Assembly (NCBI RefSeq): GCF_030433855.1
Contig: NZ_JARUXC010000010.1
Coordinates: 62,001 to 126,000 of the forward strand
DNA: 64,000 nt
From: Agreia sp. PsM10
GTDB taxonomy: Bacteria; Actinomycetota; Actinomycetes; Actinomycetales; Microbacteriaceae
Direction: 5' to 3'
The translations under genes were made by a program, and so were the position numbers. This document shows, piece after piece, positions 18,652-26,433 of the stretch (positions are counted from its first letter, which is position 1; every line of letters begins with the position of its first letter). A model generated the notes under the pieces. That model did no database searches, was not told the origin of the DNA, and saw nothing but the letters and a program-made list of their open reading frames with translations.

Positions 18652-19152
18652 TTAGCGCTTGGAGAACTGAGGAGCCTTGCGGGCCTTCTTGAGACCGGCC
18701 TTCTTGCGCTCCTTGACGCGTGCGTCGCGGCTGAGGAAGCCCGCCTTCTTCAGCGTGGCGCGGTTGTTCTCTTCGTCGATCTCGTTCAGCGCGCGGGCGA
18801 TGCCGAGGCGAAGCGCACCAGCCTGACCCGAGGGGCCGCCACCGGAGATCTTGGCGACGACGTCGTAGCTGCCGAGCAGGTCGAGCACCTTGAAAGGGTC
18901 GGTGATGAGCTGCTGGTGGAGCTTGTTCGGGAAGAAGTCGGCGAACTCACGGCTGTTGACCGTGATGGTGCCGGCGCCCGGAACGAGGCGCACGCGGGCG
19001 ATGGCCTGCTTGCGACGGCCGACGGCCGCTCCTGAAACAGTGAGCGCGGGGCGCGGGGCTGCCTGTGCGGCGGCCTCGGCGGGCGTCTCGGTGGAATAGC
19101 TCTGCTGCTCCTCGGTGGGAGCAACGTCAATCTGGTCTGCGATCTTCGCCAC
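18652..19152 (-). CDS. rpsI: 30S ribosomal protein S9
   Basis: Small-subunit protein whose C-terminal tail reaches the P-site tRNA. 166 residues, with the conserved part beginning at [12 protein letters not shown] near residue 46 and ending in the usual basic RKAPQFSKR tail. The first ~40 residues are an Ala/Glu/Thr-rich extension of low complexity, common in this lineage. Downstream of rplM with a 50-nt gap. Confidence 0.97.
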   Translation of the reverse strand: MAKIADQIDVAPTEEQQSYSTETPAEAAAQAAPRPALTVSGAAVGRRKQAIARVRLVPGAGTITVNSREFADFFPNKLHQQLITDPFKVLDLLGSYDVVAKISGGGPSGQAGALRLGIARALNEIDEENNRATLKKAGFLSRDARVKERKKAGLKKARKAPQFSKR

Positions 19153-19202
19153 GATGGTTACGAATCCTTAGCTTGTCTTAGAAGAAGTGTCTGGGCCGGT
19201 CG

Positions 19203-19649
19203 CTACTGGGCGACCTGGTCGAGGGTGTACGGCGTCGGCTGCTGTGCAGCGTGAGGGTGCTCGGAGCCGGTGTACACCTTGAGCTTCGTCAGCTGGGCGC
19301 GACCGATCGAGTTCTTCGGGAGCATTCCGCGAACAGCCTTCTCGATGGCACGAGTCGGGTTCTTCTCGAGGAGCTCGGCGTACGTCATCGAGGACAGTCC
19401 GCCCGGGTAGCCCGAGTGGCGGTAGGCCCGCTTCTGCGCGAGCTTGGCGCCGGTGAGGGCGACCTTCTCCGCGTTGATGATGATGACGAAGTCACCCATG
19501 TCCATGTGGGGGGTGAAGGTGGCCTTGTTCTTGCCGCGGAGGATGATCGCGGCGTGGCTGGCGAGGCGGCCGAGGACTACGTCTTCGGCGTCGATGATGA
19601 CCCAGTTGCGGGTGACCTCGCTGATCTTGGGGGAATAAGTGCGCGTCAC
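19203..19649 (-). CDS. rplM: 50S ribosomal protein L13
   Basis: Early-assembling large-subunit protein. 148 residues from GTG 19649, which starts TRTYSPK and gives the family's normal length; a longer upstream reading would add about 47 residues that do not look like L13. Conserved features are [31 protein letters not shown] and MLPKNSIGR. It heads the rplM-rpsI-glmM transcript. Confidence 0.96.
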   Translation of the reverse strand: MTRTYSPKISEVTRNWVIIDAEDVVLGRLASHAAIILRGKNKATFTPHMDMGDFVIIINAEKVALTGAKLAQKRAYRHSGYPGGLSSMTYAELLEKNPTRAIEKAVRGMLPKNSIGRAQLTKLKVYTGSEHPHAAQQPTPYTLDQVAQ

Positions 19650-19859
19650 AGTATTACTGCTTTCTTTGTCGAAATGAGGAGTCCGTGAAATCCCACTCCG
19701 GTGGCGTGTTCCTGCGGACGATATGAGATCGGCCTCGGGCGAGAAGCCCGGGAACGCGGCCCGTGGAGGGCTCAAGTTCGGGCGCCACACGAAGCTGCGT
19801 GGACACCAAGAATCGAGACTAGCCTATTTGCGGCCATACCGCGACTGCGGGGGCGTGCG
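19650..19859 (-). promoter_or_regulatory. Leader and promoter region of rplM-rpsI
   Basis: About 210 bp without a gene. A -10-like TAGGCT lies on the minus strand at 19821-19826, but no good -35 was seen at the right distance. This would leave a leader of about 165 nt, long enough for control by structure. The promoter assignment is weak. Confidence 0.3.
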
Positions 19860-20705
19860 TCACGTGCGTCTGGCTCGGGTCTGCAGGGCACGGGCGGCGA
19901 GACCGGATGCGTCGGGGTAGCCCACTTCGCGCAGGATCAGGCCGCGCGCCGGCATGACCTTGAAGGCACTCGTGCGCTCGAGCGCGTCGCTCAGCGACAC
20001 GAGTCCGCTCGTGTCGAAGCGCCCCTCCCCCACGGCGACGCAGGCCCCGACCAGCGCCCGCACCATGCTGTGGCAGAACGCGTCGGCCTGCAGCCTCGAC
20101 ACCAGCACGCCCTCGTCATCTCGCTGCCACGTGAAGGACTGAAGCGACCGGATGGTCGTCGCGCCCTCCCTCGGCTTGCAGAACGAGGCGAAGTCCCTCA
20201 ATCCGAGCAGGCTCTGCGCGGCCTCCTGCATCAGGGCGACATCGAGAGAGCCCGTGTAGGCGGCGGTAAAGGTGCGTTCCAGCGGATTGCGCTCGGTGGA
20301 CGCATCGGCCAGGCGGTACTCGTAACGGCGCCACGTGGCGGAGAAGCGCGCGTCGAAGCTCTCGTCGGCCCTCCCGCTCGACGTGACCACGACATCCGAC
20401 GTCGAGCCGAGCACCCCGTTGATACGCCGGGCCAGAGCCTCCGGCGCGACCCGCGCGGCCTGAGCCGGCGTCAGATCCAGGTGGGCGACCTGCCCTGTCG
20501 CGTGCACCCCGGCATCCGTTCGCCCGGCGACCACCAGCGTGGGCGCGGGGCCGTGCCGGTGGTAGATGGTGTCGAGAGCCTGTTCGAGCGCCCCCTGCAC
20601 GGTGCGGAGCTCGGGCTGCTTCGCCCAGCCGGAGAAGCCCGTGCCGTCGTACGCGATGCCGAGACGCACACGTACGAGGTCTTCTGCACTCGGCTCGAGC
20701 GTCAT
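19860..20705 (-). CDS. truA: tRNA pseudouridine(38-40) synthase TruA
   Basis: Isomerises uridines 38-40 in tRNA anticodon arms. 281 residues from ATG 20705, chosen because GGAG lies 7 nt upstream; in-frame ATGs at 20726 and 20762 would lengthen it. The motif AGRTDAGVHA contains the catalytic Asp near residue 60, and RYEYRL and FCHSMVRALVGACV follow as in the family. It is the last gene of the alpha-operon run, though separated from rplQ by a strong hairpin. Confidence 0.95.
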   Translation of the reverse strand: MTLEPSAEDLVRVRLGIAYDGTGFSGWAKQPELRTVQGALEQALDTIYHRHGPAPTLVVAGRTDAGVHATGQVAHLDLTPAQAARVAPEALARRINGVLGSTSDVVVTSSGRADESFDARFSATWRRYEYRLADASTERNPLERTFTAAYTGSLDVALMQEAAQSLLGLRDFASFCKPREGATTIRSLQSFTWQRDDEGVLVSRLQADAFCHSMVRALVGACVAVGEGRFDTSGLVSLSDALERTSAFKVMPARGLILREVGYPDASGLAARALQTRARRT

Positions 20706-20748
20706 GTCACTTCTCCGGTCGGTCATCGTCAAAGAGCATAGAACGAGA

Positions 20749-20784
20749 GAACGCCCCGTCATCCGAGCGGATGGCGGGGCGTTC
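20749..20784 (-). terminator. Hairpin after rplQ
   Basis: GAACGCCCCG pairs with CGGGGCGTTC, and the inner TCATCCG pairs with CGGATGG (one wobble), giving about 16 bp (20749-20784). It has only a short T-poor tail (TCTCGTTCT). It probably ends or attenuates the alpha-operon message before truA. Confidence 0.7.
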
Positions 20785-20798
20785 GCAGGTGGTGCTGA

Positions 20799-21347
20799 CT
20801 ACTTGGCGTCGTCGGCCTTTGCTGCTGCGTCGGCCTCGACCTCGGCAGCGGCGTCGGTCACGACCTCGTCTTCGACGGGGGCGCTCTCTTCGACGGTCTC
20901 GGTCTCCTCGACTGGGGCGTCTTCGACAGGAGCCGCGACGGGAGCGTCGGCGACCTTCTTGGACTTCGACTTCGACGGCGTCTTCACGACGGGCTCGAGA
21001 ACGAGCTCGATCTGGACCATCGAGGCGTTGTCGCCCTTGCGGAAGCCGAGCTTCGTGATGCGGGTGTAGCCGCCCTCACGCTCGGCGACCAGCGGAGCGA
21101 TCTCGGTGAAGAGCTCGTGAACGACGCTCTTGTCGCCGATGACGCCGAGAACGCGACGACGAGCGTGCAGGTCTCCGCGCTTGGCGAACGTGATCAGACG
21201 CTCGGCGACCGGACGCAGGCGCTTGGCCTTGGTCTCGGTGGTCTTGATGCTCTTGTGGGTGAAGAGGGCGGCAGCCAGGTTGGCGAGCAGCAGGCGCTCG
21301 TGCGCCGGTCCGCCACCGAGACGGGGTCCCTTGGTGGGCTTAGGCAT
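20799..21347 (-). CDS. rplQ: 50S ribosomal protein L17
   Basis: Large-subunit protein. The first ~120 residues are standard L17 ([31 protein letters not shown]). Residues from about 123 to 182 are an added tail, first Lys/Ser-rich and then strongly acidic and Ala-rich, with no predicted fold. Follows rpoA with a 56-nt gap. Confidence 0.96.
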   Translation of the reverse strand: MPKPTKGPRLGGGPAHERLLLANLAAALFTHKSIKTTETKAKRLRPVAERLITFAKRGDLHARRRVLGVIGDKSVVHELFTEIAPLVAEREGGYTRITKLGFRKGDNASMVQIELVLEPVVKTPSKSKSKKVADAPVAAPVEDAPVEETETVEESAPVEDEVVTDAAAEVEADAAAKADDAK

Positions 21348-21403
21348 GGTGTTTCTCCAGAATCAGTTCAGGTGTGTGGGGTTCGTGGGAGCGCGTCGAG
21401 CGA

Positions 21404-22393
21404 CTAGATGTTCTCGTCGTCGTAGCCGCCGTAGAAGTGGGCTCCGTCGAATCCGGGAACCGTGTCCTTCAGCGACAGGCCAAGCTCCACGAGCTTGTCC
21501 TTGACCTCGTCTACCGACTTCTGGCCGAAGTTGCGGATGTTCATCAGCTGCGTCTCGCTCAGGGCGACGAGCTCGCTCACCGTGTTGATTCCCTCACGCT
21601 TGAGGCAGTTGTACGAACGGACCGACAGGTCGAGGTCTTCGATCGGAACCGCGAGCTCGCTGGAGAGGACGGCGTCGACCGGCGCGGGGCCGATCTCGAT
21701 GCCCTCTGCGGCGGTGTTGAGTTCGCGGGCCAGACCGAACAGCTCGGTCAGGGTTCGTCCGGCCGATGCGATGGCGTCGCGCGGCGTGATGGCGTTCTTC
21801 GTCTCGACGTCGACGACCAGGCGGTCGAAGTCGGTGCGCTCACCGGCACGAGTCGCCTCGACGCGGTAGGTCACCTTGAGAACGGGCGAGTAGATCGAGT
21901 CGACCGGAATCTGGCCGGCCTCGGAGAACTCGCTGCGGTTCTGAGTGGCCGAGACGTATCCACGACCGCGCTCGATGATGAGCTCGAGCTCGAACTTCGC
22001 CTTCTCGTTGAGCGTGGCGATCACGAGGTCGGGGTTGTGGATCTCGACACCGGCGGGAGCCGAGATGTCGGCGGCCGTGACCTGGCCCGACGCGTGCTTG
22101 CGCAGGTAGGCGGTGATCGGCTCGTCGTGCTCGCTCGAGACGACGAGGCCCTTGATGTTCAGGATGATCTCGGTGACGTCTTCTTTCACACCGGGGATCG
22201 TCGAGAACTCGTGCAGCACTCCGTCGAGACGGATGCTGGTGACAGCGGCTCCGGGGATCGACGAGAGCAGGGTGCGACGGAGCGAGTTGCCGAGCGTGTA
22301 GCCGAAACCGGGCTCCAGGGGCTCGATGACGAACCGCGAGCGGAATTCGGAGATGTTTTCTTCGGTGAGCGTGGGGCGCTGTGCAATAAGCAC
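21404..22393 (-). CDS. rpoA: DNA-directed RNA polymerase subunit alpha
   Basis: Scaffold for polymerase assembly. 329 residues. The N-terminal domain has the assembly motif [20 protein letters not shown]. The C-terminal domain has [18 protein letters not shown] and [13 protein letters not shown], the helix-hairpin-helix that contacts UP elements and activators. In many bacteria rpsD lies directly upstream; here rpsK is the neighbour, and a strong hairpin lies in the 151-bp gap. Confidence 0.98.
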   Translation of the reverse strand: MLIAQRPTLTEENISEFRSRFVIEPLEPGFGYTLGNSLRRTLLSSIPGAAVTSIRLDGVLHEFSTIPGVKEDVTEIILNIKGLVVSSEHDEPITAYLRKHASGQVTAADISAPAGVEIHNPDLVIATLNEKAKFELELIIERGRGYVSATQNRSEFSEAGQIPVDSIYSPVLKVTYRVEATRAGERTDFDRLVVDVETKNAITPRDAIASAGRTLTELFGLARELNTAAEGIEIGPAPVDAVLSSELAVPIEDLDLSVRSYNCLKREGINTVSELVALSETQLMNIRNFGQKSVDEVKDKLVELGLSLKDTVPGFDGAHFYGGYDDENI

Positions 22394-22496
22394 TATTGAT
22401 TCCTTTCGGCCAGATGTCCGCTATATGACACCTGCAGTGACAACCGGGTGGCGGGCCCGGCCGGTTATTGAGTTATGAAACCACGTACAACCCGTC

Positions 22497-22530
22497 GATC
22501 GGAGAATGGGAAAAATCCCATTCTCCGATC
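22497..22530 (-). other. Perfect 14-bp hairpin between rpsK and rpoA
   Basis: Stem 22497-22510 with 22517-22530, six-base loop, no mismatches, 14 nt after the rpsK stop. No T tract follows on the minus strand, so it looks like a processing, pausing or stability element rather than a simple terminator. It may set rpoA expression relative to the ribosomal proteins. Confidence 0.7.
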
Positions 22531-22544
22531 GGCGGTTGGCTTAC

Positions 22545-22943
22545 TTAGACGCGACGGCGCTTCGGCGGGCGGCAACCGTTGTGCGCCTGCGGGGTGACGT
22601 CGTTGATCGATCCGACCTCGAGGCCTGCGGCCTGGAGCGAGCGGATGGCGGTCTCGCGACCCGATCCCGGTCCCTTGACGAAGACGTCGACCTTCTTGAC
22701 GCCGTGCTCCTGCGCCTGGCGGGCGGCGGACTCGGCGCTCAGCTGAGCGGCGAACGGGGTCGACTTGCGCGATCCCTTGAATCCTACGGTTCCCGACGAG
22801 GCCCAGCTCAGGACAGCGCCCTGCGGGTCGGTGATGGTGACGATGGTGTTGTTGAACGTCGACTTGATGTGGGCCTGGCCCACGGCGATGTTCTTCTTCT
22901 CTTTACGACGCGGCTTACGAGCGGCCGATTTTGGTGCTGCCAT
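22545..22943 (-). CDS. rpsK: 30S ribosomal protein S11
   Basis: Platform protein of the small subunit. 132 residues. Core motifs are [16 protein letters not shown] and [14 protein letters not shown]; the C-terminus [11 protein letters not shown] is invariant in bacteria. Follows rpsM with a 50-nt gap. Confidence 0.98.
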   Translation of the reverse strand: MAAPKSAARKPRRKEKKNIAVGQAHIKSTFNNTIVTITDPQGAVLSWASSGTVGFKGSRKSTPFAAQLSAESAARQAQEHGVKKVDVFVKGPGSGRETAIRSLQAAGLEVGSINDVTPQAHNGCRPPKRRRV

Positions 22944-22993
22944 TGTTTTCTCCTAAAACGTTTATGGCGATGCGTGAGGCGCGGGGCCTCTCG

Positions 22994-23368
22994 CTATCGG
23001 GCCTTCTTCTTGCCGGCGACGGTGCGCTTCGGGCCCTTGCGGGTACGAGCGTTGGTCTTCGTGCGCTGTCCGTGAACGGGCAGGCCACGACGGTGACGGA
23101 CACCCTGGTAGCTTCCGATCTCGACCTTGCGGCGGATGTCTGCTGCGACCTCGCGACGAAGGTCACCTTCTACCTTGAAGTTGCCTTCGATGTAGTCGCG
23201 CAGAGCGATGAGCTGGTCATCGCTGAGATCCTTGACCCGGATGTCGCCCGAGATGTCGGTGTCGGCCAGAGTCTTGAGGGCGCTGGTGCGACCGACTCCG
23301 TAGATGTAGGTGAGTGCGACTTCCACGCGCTTGTCGCGCGGAATGTCTACGCCTGCTAGACGTGCCAT
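22994..23368 (-). CDS. rpsM: 30S ribosomal protein S13
   Basis: Small-subunit head protein that contacts the P-site tRNA and L5. 124 residues. [26 protein letters not shown] is the start region (from [10 protein letters not shown]), [20 protein letters not shown] the conserved centre, and KKAR the basic end. A 171-bp gap with a structured element precedes it. Confidence 0.97.
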   Translation of the reverse strand: MARLAGVDIPRDKRVEVALTYIYGVGRTSALKTLADTDISGDIRVKDLSDDQLIALRDYIEGNFKVEGDLRREVAADIRRKVEIGSYQGVRHRRGLPVHGQRTKTNARTRKGPKRTVAGKKKAR

Positions 23369-23400
23369 GGTGGTGGCTCCTGTTGATGAGTGGAGGTCTG

Positions 23401-23473
23401 CAGCAGAACCGGTGCCGCGGCCTCCGACCGCGGGTGTCCCCGATCGGCGAGCCGATCGGATCTGGTTCTGCTG
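23401..23473 (-). ncRNA. Predicted three-way-junction RNA structure in the rpmJ-rpsM gap
   Basis: An outer 10-bp stem (CAGCAGAACC 23401-23410 with GGTTCTGCTG 23464-23473) encloses two hairpins: CCGCGG/CCGCGG (23415-23420, 23428-23433) and an 8-9 bp CCGATCGGC/GCCGATCGG (23440-23448, 23451-23459). All pairs are exact. The position just ahead of rpsM on the minus strand suggests a cis-acting leader in the message, possibly for ribosomal protein feedback. No known family was recognised. Confidence 0.5.
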
Positions 23474-23539
23474 TTGTGTTGTGTGGGGTGGAGCTGGTGG
23501 CCCTCGCGGGCCGCTGACCCTGACGGGCCGGTCGGCTGC

Positions 23540-23656
23540 TTAGCCCTGGCGCTGCTTGTGGCGCGGGTTGCTCTTGCAGATGACCATCACGTTGCCGTTG
23601 CGGCGGATGACACGGCAGTGCTCGCACATCGGCTTGACGCTGGGGTTGACCTTCAT
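23540..23656 (-). CDS. rpmJ: 50S ribosomal protein L36
   Basis: Smallest large-subunit protein, 38 residues: [14 protein letters not shown] at the start and [11 protein letters not shown] at the end. The zinc-ribbon ligands Cys11, Cys14, Cys27 and His33 are all present, so it is the zinc-binding (C+) form. ATG 23656 has an AAGGAAAA site upstream. It lies between infA and rpsM as in most actinobacteria. Confidence 0.97.
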   Translation of the reverse strand: MKVNPSVKPMCEHCRVIRRNGNVMVICKSNPRHKQRQG

Positions 23657-23741
23657 GATGTTTTCCTTGTTTTCGCTGTCTTCGTACCCGGAGGATGCCC
23701 CGGGCCGTTACTTTCCAGCGTTCGAATCGCTCGGGTGAGCG

Positions 23742-23963
23742 TTACTTGTAGCGGTAGACGATTCGACCGCGGGTCAGGTCGTAGGGGCTCAGCTCCACGA
23801 TCACCCGATCCTCAGGGAGGATTCGGATGTAGTGCTGACGCATCTTGCCCGAAATGTGGGCGAGTACTTTGTGTCCGTTGGTCAGCTCAACACGAAACAT
23901 CGCGTTGGGCAGAGCCTCGACCACTGCGCCTTCGATTTCGATGACACCGTCTTTTTTGGCCAT
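23742..23963 (-). CDS. infA: Translation initiation factor IF-1
   Basis: Binds the A site of the 30S subunit during initiation. 73 residues in a single OB fold: [31 protein letters not shown] and RGRIVYRYK are all conserved. It is the first gene of this operon, 15 kb from map, its usual neighbour. Confidence 0.98.
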   Translation of the reverse strand: MAKKDGVIEIEGAVVEALPNAMFRVELTNGHKVLAHISGKMRQHYIRILPEDRVIVELSPYDLTRGRIVYRYK

Positions 23964-24077
23964 TACTCACTATCGCTAAAGTTATTGATTGCTGGTCGTG
24001 CGTTGGATGGGTGTGTGCGACGGGCCCGTGGGCTCGAACGCGGCACGCCGAAAAGGGCGTACAAACACCAAAGATCG

Positions 24078-24106
24078 AGCTTAGGTGATATGAGCCTTTC
24101 TGGCAA
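24078..24106 (-). promoter_or_regulatory. Promoter of the infA operon
   Basis: On the minus strand TTGCCA (24101-24106) and TAAGCT (24078-24083) are separated by exactly 17 bp. Transcription would start near 24071 and give a leader of about 108 nt before infA. The element lies just upstream of the divergent gene at 24131. Confidence 0.65.
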
Positions 24107-24130
24107 GTCGATCCCGGTACGATTCAGGGG

Positions 24131-24694
24131 ATGTCCGCCCTTCACTTCGCCTCGCAGCTCGTCTCGCTGCTCGCCACCGTCCTCCTGCCGGGCGTCGTGC
24201 TGATCGTCGTGCTCAAGCAGGGCTGGATGCGACGGCTCGCCGTTCCGATCGACGCCGGCTCCGTCTGGCGCGACGGGCGCCCGGTGTTCGGGCAGACGAA
24301 GACCTGGCTCGGCGTCGTGATCTACGTCGGAGGCGCCGCGGTCGTCGCCGGCGTGCTGGGCCATCCCGACCTCGCCTCCTGGGTTGCCCCCGTTCTCAGC
24401 GGCTCCCGCTCGGCGGCCATCGGCTTCGCCATCGGCGTGGCCTACGTGCTCGGCGAGCTGGTGAACAGCTTCGTCAAGCGCCGGCTCGGAATCGCCTCGA
24501 GCGTCGAGACGTCGTCGCGCTGGCGGGGCGTGCAGCGCGTCGCCGACCTGGCCGACGGCATCGTGGCCGTCTCGGTGCTGCTCGTCGCGCTCGGCTCCTC
24601 TCCCCTGCTGGTCGCCGCCACCGCGCTCGTCGGCGTGGCCGTGCACGCGGCGACCGACCTGGCGATGCACCGCCTGCGGCTCAAGTCGCGCTGA
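24131..24694 (+). CDS. CDP-archaeol synthase-like (CarS-type) membrane protein
   Basis: Integral membrane protein of 187 residues with about five hydrophobic segments. Two motifs resemble the CarS family, which transfers CMP from CTP to phosphorylated ether lipids: GQTKTWLGV (family GxxKTWRG) near residue 55, and LGELVNSFVKRRLGI followed by VADLADGIVA (family LGDxxxSFIKRRLGI...DQLD). The second Asp-rich motif is less exact. In bacteria such homologues might use phosphatidate or an isoprenoid glycerol phosphate. A TACGAT -10-like box 7 nt before ATG suggests a leaderless message. It converges on the lipid-gene operon at 24717-29697. Confidence 0.62.
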   Translation: MSALHFASQLVSLLATVLLPGVVLIVVLKQGWMRRLAVPIDAGSVWRDGRPVFGQTKTWLGVVIYVGGAAVVAGVLGHPDLASWVAPVLSGSRSAAIGFAIGVAYVLGELVNSFVKRRLGIASSVETSSRWRGVQRVADLADGIVAVSVLLVALGSSPLLVAATALVGVAVHAATDLAMHRLRLKSR

Positions 24695-24716
24695 CTCCCG
24701 AGTCGCACGCCCGCGG

Positions 24717-25328
24717 TCAGAGAACGACGAGGAGCCCGGCGACGACGAACGGGATGCTGACGTTGTCGGTGCCGAGGGGCGAGTAGCGCTCCGTCACCGT
24801 GGCGAGCAGGGCGACCGCCACGATCGCGAAGACCGGGAACCCGCACAGGGCGAGCACGACGACGCTCACCGCGAGGAACGCCCCCGAACCCCACCACGTC
24901 TTGCGACTCGAGCGCAGGTAGTCGCCCACCAGTCCGGCGGCCACGTCTGCGAGGCCGAGGATGAGCACCGCGGCCACGAAGACCGCTGTGTCGGCCTGGC
25001 CCAGCAGGGCGGCGACGCCGATTCCGAGCGGAAGATAGACGTCTCCGAACGAACGGCGTCGCACCTTGTGGATGGCGGTGAAGACGTGGAAGTGACGCGA
25101 GAGCCACATGAGGGCCGCGAACACGAGCGAGAGCACGACGAAGAGCCAGACGGGTACGAGGGTGTGCACGATCAGCGCGAAGAGGCAGGCGAGAACGTGG
25201 GCGACGCGCCGCGTGATCTCGGTGGGCACGCCGCGGGTGCGCACCAGGCGCTCGAGCACCACGAATGACAGCGCGAGGGCAATGGTGGCGGCACCGAAGA
25301 CCAGAGCGCGCGACGGGTCGACGATCAC
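24717..25328 (-). CDS. CTP-dependent lipid kinase-like protein (dolichol/phytol kinase family)
   Basis: Membrane protein of 203 residues from GTG 25328, with about six hydrophobic segments. It resembles the SEC59/VTE5/DGK1 family of CTP-dependent kinases for dolichol, phytol or diacylglycerol. Supporting motifs are GDVYLPLGIG, GLADVAAGLVGDYL, KTWWGSGAF and ERYSPLGTDNVSIP, the last matching the conserved E...G.DN.T.P ending. The substrate is probably a polyprenol or a diacylglycerol-like lipid. The start overlaps the upstream gene's stop (GTGA). The gene is often annotated as phosphatidate cytidylyltransferase. Confidence 0.65.
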   Translation of the reverse strand: MIVDPSRALVFGAATIALALSFVVLERLVRTRGVPTEITRRVAHVLACLFALIVHTLVPVWLFVVLSLVFAALMWLSRHFHVFTAIHKVRRRSFGDVYLPLGIGVAALLGQADTAVFVAAVLILGLADVAAGLVGDYLRSSRKTWWGSGAFLAVSVVVLALCGFPVFAIVAVALLATVTERYSPLGTDNVSIPFVVAGLLVVL

Positions 25329-25831
25329 AGCGCCGGCCTCCGCCAGGTGAGATAGACGGGCGATGCCGCCGTGGTGTGCCGCGCGACAGCCACGATTCGA
25401 GCGGGCGTCAGGCGACGAAACAGAAAGGTGCCTCGCGACAGCATGACGACGCGGCCCAGGCTCGCGCGCTCGAATCCGTACGACCGTTCGAGCCAGGCGG
25501 CGAACGCCGGGCGGAAGGTGACCGCGACGGCGCGCGACTCGATCTCGAGCAGCAGCGCGAGCATCCGGTCGAAGACCTCGCCCGTGCGCAATCGTGGCTC
25601 GACGAAGAGGTACCCGAGCTCGTGCGGTGCGAATCCCGACCCTTCGGACAGGAGCCAGCCGACGACGCGGGAATCGTCGGTCGCGATCGCGAGGCGCCCG
25701 TGCTCGAGGGCGCGAACGAGTCGGCGTGCGCTGCGCTCCGAGACCTCGGGATGGGTGCGGGCGATCGAGCGGATCTCCTCGGCCAGAGCACGATGTCGGT
25801 CGGCCGGGAAGCGCGCCGCTACGTCAACCAC
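25325..25831 (-). CDS. GNAT-like acyltransferase, substrate unknown
   Basis: Protein of 168 residues from GTG 25831, overlapping the phosphatidyltransferase gene by 13 nt. The layout suggests a GNAT fold: RLAIATDDSRVVGWLLSEG as a beta hairpin, ELGYLFVEPRLR before the cofactor loop region, and AAWLERSYGFERASLG near the end. The acetyl-CoA loop is not canonical. No membrane segment is seen. Its place inside a coupled lipid-gene operon suggests it modifies a head group or protein of that pathway, but this is inference. Confidence 0.6.
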   Translation of the reverse strand: MVDVAARFPADRHRALAEEIRSIARTHPEVSERSARRLVRALEHGRLAIATDDSRVVGWLLSEGSGFAPHELGYLFVEPRLRTGEVFDRMLALLLEIESRAVAVTFRPAFAAWLERSYGFERASLGRVVMLSRGTFLFRRLTPARIVAVARHTTAASPVYLTWRRPAL

Positions 25832-26433
25832 AGGATGGCGCCCACGGCCAGCGGCACGACGAGGGCGGCCCACCACGCCTGCCGACCGGTCTTGCGGATG
25901 CGGATCAAGGACAGCTGCAGAACCGACAGCACGATGAGAACGACGACGGCGAGCCACGGGATCCACGCCGCGTCGGGGAGGAGCTGCGTGAGGATCAGGA
26001 AGACGATGGCGCCGAGCGACAGGTGGCACACGACGATGCCGCGGTAGTACTTGATGGGCTCGTCGTCGGTGAAACCCTCGATGTTGAACCGGATGAGACG
26101 CAGGATGCCGGTGGCGACGATCACGAATCCGAGGGCCCAGCCGACGAGCCCGGGAATGATGTGGAAGCCCACGAGCACGGCCGCGTAGAGGGAGTAGTTG
26201 ACGACGTCGATGAAGCTGTCGAGCTGCCGGCCGAACTCACTCGAGACTCCGAGCCTTCGCGCCACGAATCCGTCGAGCATGTCGAGAAGGAACGCGCCGA
26301 GCGCGCACAGCACGCTCGCCCGAAGCGACCCCGAGATGGCGAGGCCGATCGCGACCCACGCCAGAAGGAGGCTCGCGAGGGAGACGGCCCCCGCGGGCCC
26401 GATGGCCTTCAGCCAGTAGCTAGAGCGCGGCAT
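25819..26433 (-). CDS. CDP-alcohol phosphatidyltransferase family protein
   Basis: Membrane enzyme of 204 residues that should move a phosphoalcohol from or onto a CDP-activated lipid. The full catalytic motif D-x2-DG-x2-AR-x8-G-x3-D-x3-D is present (DMLDGFVARR through RQLDSFID). About five or six hydrophobic segments follow, as in PssA/PgsA/archaetidyl-transferases. ATG 26433 has a GGGAG site 6-7 nt upstream and overlaps the upstream gene by 14 nt. Which alcohol it uses cannot be told; the DFG context with UbiA and a CarS-like protein allows ether-lipid or phospholipid products. Confidence 0.82.
   Translation of the reverse strand: MPRSSYWLKAIGPAGAVSLASLLLAWVAIGLAISGSLRASVLCALGAFLLDMLDGFVARRLGVSSEFGRQLDSFIDVVNYSLYAAVLVGFHIIPGLVGWALGFVIVATGILRLIRFNIEGFTDDEPIKYYRGIVVCHLSLGAIVFLILTQLLPDAAWIPWLAVVVLIVLSVLQLSLIRIRKTGRQAWWAALVVPLAVGAILWLT

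Noticed and set aside
19650-19790. Longer L13 with about 47 extra N-terminal residues
   Set aside because: The GTG at 19649 gives the family-standard start; upstream residues do not resemble L13.
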